Below are positions 56,409 to 64,000 of a stretch of 64,000 nt of DNA, in pieces. The DNA is from Adiantum capillus-veneris. Its lineage: Eukaryota; Streptophyta; Polypodiopsida; Polypodiales; Pteridaceae. A model generated the notes under the pieces. The model saw nothing but the letters and a program-made list of their open reading frames with translations. It had not been told where the DNA came from and searched no databases. The stretch lies in NCBI GenBank assembly GCA_014529385.2, contig CM043944.1, positions 46,916,768 to 46,980,767 on the forward strand, read 5' to 3'. The position numbers and the translations under genes are program-made. Every line of letters starts with the position of its first letter. Position 1 is the stretch's first letter.

Positions 56409-57220
56409 ATTGTGGAAAGTCTTGGCAGGTCGCAAAGGTGCCATGGTTTTGGCATTCTTACAAGAGGAAATGGCAACTGATGACTGCCAATCGGACAAGG
56501 TCAACCTTTGCACTCTCATCAAAGCTTTTAGTAAAGCATAGCAACCCAATAAGGTTCTAGAGCTTTACAATCAAATGCGAGAGAAGGATTGGGTGCCTGG
56601 AGTTGTCACATACAGCCGAATGCGAGAGAAGGATTGGGTGCCTGGAGTTGTCACATGCAGTGGCATCATTGACATACTTGCCAAGCATAGATATACCGAC
56701 AAAGCCCAATGACAATTCTATTTTGAGATTTGAATGAGTGATTGCTACCTTAGATATAACATTATTATAAACCTCTTTGGCCACATGAAGAATCTGCACA
56801 TTTTTACCCGACTCTTCAATGATATGTTTGAATGTGATTTAGACCCAGATGGCTACTAGTAAACTGGACACATCTCAAAAATGATAATGTTGTGGATGCT
56901 TACAAGATTTTCCAAGAGGCCTTGGATAAGAAGCTGAGTGTGACACTTGCCACATGTATGCCAAATACTTCGGAAAGCTCATGAAAGTTCTTGAAGAGCT
57001 TTCTATCCAGAATGTTGTCTCTTGGAATGAGGAAGCTCTGGGCTGTTTTCAACAATGTGAGACAAGGGTATTTCTCCATATGTAATCACATATGCTCTTG
57101 ATGTAGCGGCCGAGCAAGACCCTCACATAGGTGATAGAATTCACGATGACATCGGGGAATGCTAGAGAAACATGATGTGCTTGGCAATGCTTTTGTCAAT
57201 ATGCATGCTCATTTCTGCAG
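56409..57220 (+). pseudogene. Pentatricopeptide repeat (PPR) protein remnant
   Basis: Discontinuous PPR-like reading. GRKGAMVLAFLQEEMA, then NLCTLIKAFSKA, a stop, PNKVLELYNQMREKDWVPG-VVTYS. A further repeat follows, and near 57011-57220 NVVSWN, RIHDDI and DVLGNAFVNMHAHF in other frames. The last words match the LGNALVDMYAKCG signature of PLS-type PPR repeats. PPR proteins bind organelle RNA. Stops (for example 56537-56539) and frame changes show it is dead or only a fragment. A 45-bp in-frame duplication lies at 56575-56664. Confidence 0.75.
56575..56664 (+). repeat. 45-bp tandem duplication inside the PPR remnant
   Basis: ATGCGAGAGAAGGATTGGG starts at 56575 and 56620; the copies are identical except near their ends. 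Confidence 0.9.
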
Positions 57221-57439
57221 GAGGTGGGTGTTGCCTGTGCAAAGTCCAAAGGAGGAGTTGTCGGCATTCTCACACTCCTCACCACAATGCTACAATTTTT
57301 TGCATCGGTTGCGATGGTGGGTGAATGACCATGTCAGAGTCACGCTCACATTGCCAATACAGTGCTTGGTGGGCAAGCTACCTAGCTTGCACAGCAGGCA
57401 GCTAATCCACAACTCCATGTTCGCCTATTGGGGAAGTAG

Positions 57440-57835
57440 TTGCCGTCGTGCAACGACTGCCAAGTCTGCATGCTTCAATTGAAAGGTTGTGCCTGCTTCC
57501 ACTCGCTGTGCAACGTCGAGTGCAATGACCTATGCTTGCTTGGCCGGCTGTTGGTGCAGATCTTGGACATTGATGACGATGGGGCGGATCTGAAGGAAAA
57601 CAGCAATCCCCAACCAATTGGCACTAGTACTCCGCCAGACGGCATCATCGAAAATTTTGTCTCCTGCATCATGAAGTGGGATGGCCATTTTTCAAAAGTT
57701 TGCATCCGGTCACTTCAGATGAATGAAACCGAGCTCTACTGTGTTATAGTTACGCCTTCCAAACTGAAGCGGTCCATTTCAAGGAGGGTTCTCGTGCCAA
57801 AGTGTGGCCAACGGGCCATATTCTTTGCTCGCTAA
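57440..57835 (+). other. Unrecognised 131-codon open frame
   Basis: Open from ATG 57440 to TAA 57833. Cys-rich at the start (CNDCQVCMLQLKGCACFHSL), followed by an acidic DIDDDGADLKE segment. No family recognised and no supporting splice or promoter signals. It follows the PPR remnant and could be a gene fragment or chance. 57221-57439 holds nothing I can name. Confidence 0.25.
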
Positions 57836-58261
57836 ACGGTGCCTCTATTGTCAAGCTCAATCGATGGGATGCAAGAGACATGTGATCATTACTTTCATAA
57901 ATTGATGTAATGCTCCTACCAAGAATGCGCGCAGAAGCAGCAATTTGAGGATAGGTTAGAGATGGACTCAATGAAATTCTATTTTGCAACACTGATGGTT
58001 GACATACAATAGGGATGTATAAAAAGTTTTCCACATTCATCGCCACAAAGAGTGAGCCACTTGGAGGGGCAAGTTGAGGCTCGCTATATTTACTTGGTCA
58101 TCCTAGAATCTTTTTCTGAAAGGAGGGTAGAGGATGCTCTACATAGCGTAATCCAAAAACGCCACTGTAGATTGCTACTGAGAACACACATGTCATGAAG
58201 GTAGTGATATTTGTGTTAACTCCTATTTTGTGTGTGACAAAAAGGATATATATTCACAACA
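57836..58261. other. Unassigned spacer before the Tat element
   Basis: No gene or repeat recognised. The Tat-type pol begins abruptly at its right edge. Confidence 0.4.
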
Positions 58262-60073
58262 ATGAGGGGGGGGATCATTATTTTGAACCCACAAAAGGTG
58301 GTAATGGTTAGAAAAGGTATCACTCTACCCAATGTTCACTCCAACAATGAGGCTGAGTATGCTGCTCTAACCCTTGGGTTAGAAGAATGCAAAGAATTAG
58401 GCATACAAAGACTTATTATAAAAGGTGATTCTTTGCTAGTGGTCAGGCAAATCCAAGGGACTTGGAGGTGCAAGAATCGTACATTGTTTGAGTGGCTTAG
58501 TAGTGTAAGAGCTTTGAAGGGTTTTAAAGCAACACAGGTACAACACATTGTGAGAACTCATAACAAGGAAGCAGACTTACTCGCAAATGAAAAACTTCAA
58601 ATAGCGGTAGGAGGTGTGAAACTATATGAACCCAAATATCAAGGTCAAGAGGAGCTAAAAGACATTATTTTCTTTCTACAAGCAGGTGAGTGCCCCAAAC
58701 ACTTAGACAAGCTGCAAAGACATAGATTAGTTAAGAAGGCCACACCTTACCAGTTGATTGGGGACGATTTATATCACAAAGGGAAAGATTTGGTCTTGAG
58801 GAGAGTACCAGGTGTGCAAGAGATAGAGAAAATTCTTCTTTCATGTCATGATGATGTCTGTGGTAGTCACTTTTCTCAAGATATTACAAGTAGGAAGATT
58901 TTACAAGCAGGGTTTATTTGGCCGAGCTTACATCGTGATGTCCAACATTGGTGTAAGGCATGTAAGCAATGCCAAATTGCTGGGGATAGACGACTAACAT
59001 ATGAGCCTCGAGTCCCAATAATATCTTATGGCCCTTTTGAAAAGTGGGGTGTGGATGCAATAGGTCCCCTACCTCGTACTTCTACAGGGAAGGTTTTCAT
59101 CATCATGGGTGTTGACTACATGACACGATGGGCGGAAGCAACAAGCACAACCCGAATCACAGTTGAAGAGGTATCAAAGTTTATTTTTGATCATATTTGT
59201 AGTAGGTTTGGAACACCCCTAGAAATCTTATCAGATCGAGGCCCGGGTTTTAGGGCTGACCTTCTGAATGATCTCTTGAGGAAGTTAAAAGTGAAACACC
59301 TGCATTCCACACCCTACTATCCTCAATGCAATGGATTGGTGGAAAAAGTGAATGGAATGATATGTAAGATCATTTCTAAGCAGGTTGTGGACCGGCCTAA
59401 TGATTGGGATCTCCATTTGACGGCTGCTCTTTGGGCGTATAGGACATCTTTCAAGGTATCTACCCAATTCACCCCTTTTCATCTAGTTTATGGACAGGAG
59501 GCACTTCTCCCCATTGAGGTAGAGCTCTCAAGCTTGCGCGTTCTTGCAAGAGTGGCAAAAAAACCAATAGAGGTTCTAAATGAAAGGATCTTAGATCTCC
59601 AACAACTTGAGCTAGATAGAGAAGAGTCCATTGATCACTACATCACCAAAGCGACAAGCCAAAGGGACAAAATCAACAAGAAGCTCAAGGGGAAAGGATT
59701 GAAGGAAGGTATGTTGGTTCTTCGCTATGATAACCGACTTGATACTCGATTTGACAAAAAGTTTTTGCAAAGATGGGAGGGACCTTTCATGATAAAAACA
59801 AAGTTTGGGAATGGCAGTTATAGATTAGCAGATTTATCAGGAAAACTCCACAAGACCAGAGTCAATGGATGGAGATTAAAGCCCTACTTTCAACGTATCA
59901 ATCCGTTGATAGGAAGTCATCTACCTACATCGTCTAAGCTCCAAATTGGCATGGCTCCCTTTGGCTTGGCAACTGCTCCACCTATTTTTAAAGCTTTGAT
60001 GTGCAAAGAAGAACCAGCCTTGGAATCTGAACATACCCAAGGCAACCCTCCCATCTCCGATTTATGGGATTGA
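58262..60073 (+). CDS. pol: Tat-lineage Ty3/gypsy pol: plant-type second RNase H and integrase (5'-truncated)
   Basis: 603 codons without a stop. Residues 1-120: the extra RNase H typical of Tat/Ogre elements (NNEAEYAALTLGLEECKELG, IKGDSLLVVRQI, HNKEADLLAN); its first Asp-Gly-Ser block is missing, so the domain and the element are cut at the left. Residues 195-500: integrase with complete zinc finger (HDDVCGSH ... CKACKQC), first Asp in WGVDAIGPLP, second in LSDRGPGF, Glu in NGLVEKVNG. Residues 500-560: RWEGPFMI and RVNGWRLKPY, the C-terminal fold, with no chromodomain. The ATG is a chance start after truncation. The open frame suggests a younger insertion than the chromoviruses. Confidence 0.9.
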   Translation: MRGGIIILNPQKVVMVRKGITLPNVHSNNEAEYAALTLGLEECKELGIQRLIIKGDSLLVVRQIQGTWRCKNRTLFEWLSSVRALKGFKATQVQHIVRTHNKEADLLANEKLQIAVGGVKLYEPKYQGQEELKDIIFFLQAGECPKHLDKLQRHRLVKKATPYQLIGDDLYHKGKDLVLRRVPGVQEIEKILLSCHDDVCGSHFSQDITSRKILQAGFIWPSLHRDVQHWCKACKQCQIAGDRRLTYEPRVPIISYGPFEKWGVDAIGPLPRTSTGKVFIIMGVDYMTRWAEATSTTRITVEEVSKFIFDHICSRFGTPLEILSDRGPGFRADLLNDLLRKLKVKHLHSTPYYPQCNGLVEKVNGMICKIISKQVVDRPNDWDLHLTAALWAYRTSFKVSTQFTPFHLVYGQEALLPIEVELSSLRVLARVAKKPIEVLNERILDLQQLELDREESIDHYITKATSQRDKINKKLKGKGLKEGMLVLRYDNRLDTRFDKKFLQRWEGPFMIKTKFGNGSYRLADLSGKLHKTRVNGWRLKPYFQRINPLIGSHLPTSSKLQIGMAPFGLATAPPIFKALMCKEEPALESEHTQGNPPISDLWD

Positions 60074-60220
60074 GGTAATGAAAAGCAGGTCTAATGGAGT
60101 AAAAGAGTGCATGTCGCTCCTCCTATTATTTAAAAAAAAAAAGGAAAAGAAAAAATAGAGGAAAAAAAAAACAACACCGTCCTCCTAAAGATATGAATAT
60201 CTCTAGGCTTGGGGGAGGGC
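60074..60220 (+). other. 3' untranslated region and polypurine tract of the Tat element
   Basis: A-rich tract (60130-60175), then CTTGGGGGAGGGC; the purine run 60211-60219 is the likely polypurine tract. Confidence 0.65.
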
Positions 60221-61298
60221 TAATATGAATGGCATAAAATGATAACCATCTTTTTGCAACATTTTTTAGCCTACTCAACGTCCTCTTCCTCATATGTGTA
60301 TATATTTTTCTACGCTATTAAGTTATCTAGAGTAAATCCTCCCTCTTCCTTTAACCTTTGTGGCGACACGTACCTTGTACTCTTCCCAAAAATGTCACCT
60401 TAGTCATATATTTATATTACCACCCTTTTCTTTTTTGCTTTGTAAATAAAATTAAGCATACAATAACCAACTATCTACCCCCAAACTTTCTTACCTCTTG
60501 TGAATTAGTAGTAGAAAAATAATATATCCATCTTCCATCCCATATAGATAAATTACCATGGAAAATCAACTCTCCACTTGTCTTTACCAAAGATTATGGT
60601 CCATCTCTAAAAGTCTTCTATGCCCCCTACATAAGTGGCCCAATATCTCTTACGAATATACATATAGTTTTTCTCCTTTCAAAAAGATTCAAATTGTATA
60701 TTCTTTTCACAAGAAAATAATATTGGGCCCTCCTCTCTTTGTTTAAGCATCATACCTTTTTGAAAAAGCATGATTCCCCTTGGATGCATACAAGCAAAGG
60801 GCCCATACAAGAAGACTTGGAAGCAAAAGGTTCCCTAGCCTAGTGTGGACCTTCCAAACCAAATTCCTTGGTGCATGGGCGTGAATAATAGTCCAAATTC
60901 ATATCAAACATGTTGAGAAGGTCAAAATTTCCTTTTGAAGCATGTCATTCTGAGCTACAGGTAAAAAGTTATGGTCAAAATAGTGTAAATCTGTCAGATT
61001 CGTAGCAAAAGGGAACTGTAAATCAAGTAAATCAAGAGGGTGAGATATTATTTTTCCCCTACTCATCTTCTAGAAGAGCAATGAGTGTTCAAGGTCACTT
61101 GCATGTGATGGGACCAACCTAAAGATGCTTTCTAAATGCCAAGACAGACAAGTTGAGATACCCCGCAGGAGCCACTTGTAGGGCCTTATGGTGGGGCCCA
61201 CCTACATTATGCACCCCTATGGAGCCTTCACGGTCTATGATATTTTTGGTGGATAAATAGTCCCTTTTATGTCCAATATTCAATGAGTGGTCAAAGGA

Positions 61299-61335
61299 CA
61301 CTTAATTAGGGCTAATCACTCACCCTAATTAAGTG
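61299..61335. repeat. 13-bp perfect inverted repeat upstream of the TATA box
   Basis: CACTTAATTAGGG (61299-61311) and CCCTAATTAAGTG (61323-61335), 11-base loop. Confidence 0.9.
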
Positions 61336-61360
61336 TAGCATAATCCCACTCCTACACAAC

Positions 61361-61369
61361 TATAAATAG
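61361..61369 (+). promoter_or_regulatory. TATA box in the probable Tat LTR
   Basis: TATAAATAG, 25 bp after the inverted repeat and upstream of a pyrimidine-rich leader. Confidence 0.6.
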
Positions 61370-61700
61370 CCCCCCTTGGAGAGACTCAAGGACACACGCC
61401 TATATTTTCAACTTCATGTTGTTCTTGATCAATAGTAGAGAAACCCCCAACTCTCCCTCTTTCACATCCTCCCTCCTAACCCTTCTCTTTGGAGGAAGTG
61501 CAACTCTATCCTCCACTCTTTCTATTCTACAATCTCTTCCTCCATCAACCCAATAAATCATTGTAGCATCTCAATAACTTGTAAATACATCATGATCTCT
61601 CTCATGGTTATGTTAATGATCATTAAATCATCTTCAAACAATCAAGTGTCGCAATTCGTGATGGTTAGCCAGCGTCTGTCTACCCCTTAAAAGGTGTGCG

Positions 61701-62488
61701 AGAAATCAAGTAAGTGTTCTACTCTCAATTTACCATTGGTTTGTTTCTCCACACTTATTCAATTAGTCTAAAGAAAATTCTCACTCCAACTCTCTTTTGC
61801 TTCATTACATATGCATGTGGCTACCTCTCATGTTGATTTTATTTGTCATGGCATTGCATAGATGGAGATGAGCTCTCTATGCAAAGTGTGTTAGTTCGAT
61901 GTAGGTGATTCTCTTGTGTGTTTGAGAGGCAGGTCTTGTGCGCATGATTTTTTTGATGAGTGCTTGAGAGAGGAGGAGTTTGGATGTATCATGGGTATTC
62001 TTATGGGGAGAAGGTGAATGCTATTCCACAAATTGCATATTTACATTTGATGCACGGCATTGGGTTGCATAATCGTTGATGGTGTCAAGTGTCCAAAGTG
62101 TACATAGAGTAAGGGTTCTCAAAGTGTGTTGCTTGAGTGGGTGAGTGCAAATGTTATTTTGATTGGTTTCCTTCTCCACTCCCAAAAGAAGGTGGTGCCC
62201 CAAGTAGTGTGCGTACCTCTTTACGAACATTTTGTGAGGGTAGGCCCATTGGTTTGGGTTTAGAGGCCCCATTTCAAAAAGCTCGCCCTCAATGTGAATC
62301 TACGTATGCCCTTGTTTGGTTTGAAAATGCATCTTATATATTGTAGCCCAACGTTCTCCTCTGCATAACAGTTATGTAGCACAAAGACAACCCTTTATCC
62401 CAGCATTTTTCTCCTCATATATGTTTGGCACCAAGTTCTATGATTGATAGTCAGGACTCCTTTCTCCCTCCGACTGTCACAAACACAT

Positions 62489-62489
<1 letters not shown>
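61701..62489. other. Unassigned region
   Basis: Short open frames (for example 62137-62346 on +) with no recognisable domain; no repeats noted. Confidence 0.4.

Positions 62490-62566
<77 letters not shown>
62490..62566. repeat. (CT)n microsatellite
   Basis: About 38 uninterrupted CT repeats. Confidence 0.97.
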
Positions 62567-62568
<2 letters not shown>

Positions 62569-62977
62569 GAGAAATAAAGGAAAACTGACGACGCTTGATT
62601 GAGAATATGATGGGTGTCTCAAAGATGGGTCCATATTCTAGAGATTAAATGGTCATTATTACTAGGTTGATTGGCAATCTACCAACAACTATCAAAGTAG
62701 GTTAAGGACTAGGTTAAGTTGCTGACTTTTTGCTCGATTCCCTCTTTAGTAGCTCTTTGTTTTATAGGGAGTGCTATGGAAACAACTTGCTTCTTCCCAA
62801 TGCTCATCAAGTCCCAAGTTGAGCTATTATTGGTGCCTTTCAATTGGTTCTACTCATCTTCTTGTGTTCCACAACAAAACCTGAGGCGACAACAATCGCA
62901 ACCAACTAGCCAACCAACCAATTGCGCTCCAAAACTTATCAAATTATGTACAACAAAGGCCCTCCAAGCAAGACTAG

Positions 62978-63353
62978 TTTGTGGAAATTCCCAAAATACC
63001 CTTGTATTTATTTTGGTTGGATTGTTTAAGATTTTCTAATATTTATTCCTTTTTTACAAGTGAGATCCATTTTTGAGTGCTTAGCATGTAATTTGTGTTA
63101 AATTACCTTGCAAGAAAAGGCAATTATGTCCTAAAATAATAAAGCAATTCATCTCCAAAACCTACATAACCAGCTCAAATTTTAATTTTAGCATCTTGTA
63201 TTGATAGACAATTAGTGTTCTTATGAAAGCTTTAAAAAAAATATGGAGAAATTTAATCTCACGACCAGGGGTATTTTGAGAATTTTGGAAAATTTGAAGG
63301 GCATTTTGGAAAATTATGACACAATTTTGGGGGTATTTGGGAATTTCCACAAA
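62978..63353. mobile_element. Candidate MITE with about 23-bp terminal inverted repeats
   Basis: Left end TTTGTGGAAATTCCCAAAAT-ACCC and right end GGGTATTTGGGAATTTCC-ACAAA are inverse copies with one indel. The 376-bp element has no coding capacity. Flanks (CTAG left, TTAG right) do not give a clear target duplication. Confidence 0.45.
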
Positions 63354-64000
63354 TTAGAGATATTTTGGTAATTCTCCCAATTTTTTATGATGGTCATAAA
63401 TATTTTCAATTGATGATTCAAAGAAACAGATACCTTGTTGATAAATGTGGGTGTGAAATCTATAAAAGTTTTGGGTGCCCACATTGGGACAAAAACCTTG
63501 CAATTTATTCCCCTTAAAGCTTGCCAAAACAAAAAAGCTATCAGTCAAATCTCTTTCTATGCTTCCATATTTATATGTAAAGAAAGGGGTGGCTAACCAA
63601 TTGAGTATGTAGGAAAAGCAAATCAGTGATTTTGTTAACATAATCACAAACACGTGACTATGTTAATAACGTTAAGTGATCACATTTTAAAACGTATGAT
63701 CACTTAAAATATTCATGTAATTTGCTTGTTATATCTTTGTGGACCCGTCGAGGAAATACAAAAGCCCTGTGGGTTACCTTTTTCTAAAACAAAAGGCTAA
63801 CATATTCAGTCTTTTGACTAGGTAGATCCTTGGGGAGCATACCCTTGTGTCGGGTACTTTTTAGTCTCCTTGTGAACTGACCTAAGGTCACTGAGCCACA
63901 GATCCTAATATAGGGCTGGATGTGATTCTTAATATGGTAACCGCACCTTAAGAGATTAAAAACCTTGGCATAAGACAAAGGTACAATGTTGAACAAAGTA
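63354..64000. other. AT-rich region without a supported gene
   Basis: Contains an 11-bp perfect inverted repeat, TTAAGTGATCA (63672-63682) and TGATCACTTAA (63707-63717), with a 24-base loop. Short frames on the - strand show no known motif. Confidence 0.45.

Larger units (their letters stand above)
60221..61700 (+). mobile_element. Probable 3' LTR of the Tat element (right end not defined)
   Basis: Begins right after the polypurine tract (exact first base uncertain, 60221-60226) and has promoter structure: a 13-bp hairpin at 61299-61335 and a TATA box TATAAATAG at 61361-61369 followed by a CT-rich leader. No second LTR is in the window, so the end near 61700 is an estimate. Short open frames inside have no recognised domain. 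Confidence 0.5.

Overview
This window looks like nuclear DNA from a land plant with a large, transposon-rich genome. The evidence is Ty3/gypsy chromoviruses with C-terminal chromodomain-like ends, a Tat-type gypsy element with a second plant-type RNase H, primer sites matching plant initiator-Met tRNA, LTRs full of plant telobox (AAACCCTA) motifs, a pentatricopeptide-repeat (PPR) remnant and a spliced host gene. A seed-free vascular plant such as a fern is my guess from the style of the LINE and PPR remnants; this is low confidence. Nothing looks bacterial, organellar or viral in the usual sense.

Layout. 1-7710: a tandem array (two full units and one partial unit, about 2.83 kb each) carrying the decayed C-terminal end of a LINE-type reverse transcriptase; unit 1 also carries a 460-bp inverted-repeat insertion. 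7711-10440: short duplications, a possible Copia-like LTR edge and otherwise unassigned DNA. 10441-18110: chromovirus A (+ strand), nearly complete but broken. 18111-21420: a fragment of chromovirus B (copy B1, - strand). 21421-22631: two H-family LTR pieces fused head to head in a large palindrome. 22632-38371: a three-level nest in which non-autonomous element H (-) was invaded by chromovirus B2 (-, 23156-36640), itself invaded by chromovirus C (+, 24608-31145). 38372-39710: an F-type LTR flanked by a primer site on one side and a polypurine tract on the other. 39711-53321: a second three-level nest in which element E (+) was invaded by D (+, 40164-48893), and D was invaded by a 1,952-bp solo LTR (44082-46033). 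The nest levels are supported by 5-bp target duplications (one exact, three with one mismatch) and by reading frames that resume across the insertions.

53322-58260 is the only stretch with host-gene character: a clear Rab5-interacting/RAB5IF-family gene on the - strand (54783-55409, three exons recognised, last exon not found), microsatellites, a 218-bp tandem duplication and a PPR pseudogene. 58262-60073 is an uninterrupted RNase H-integrase ORF of a Tat-lineage gypsy element, truncated at its left end, followed by its 3' noncoding region and probable LTR with a TATA box. 62400-64000 holds a long CT microsatellite, a candidate MITE and AT-rich DNA with no gene that I can support.

Functionally the window is a record of retrotransposon bursts. 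Every chromovirus copy has inactivating lesions (frameshifts, stops or changed catalytic residues), although the B2 gag frame and the Tat RNase H-integrase frame are still open. The two B copies share the same lesions, which suggests that an already defective B lineage was copied.
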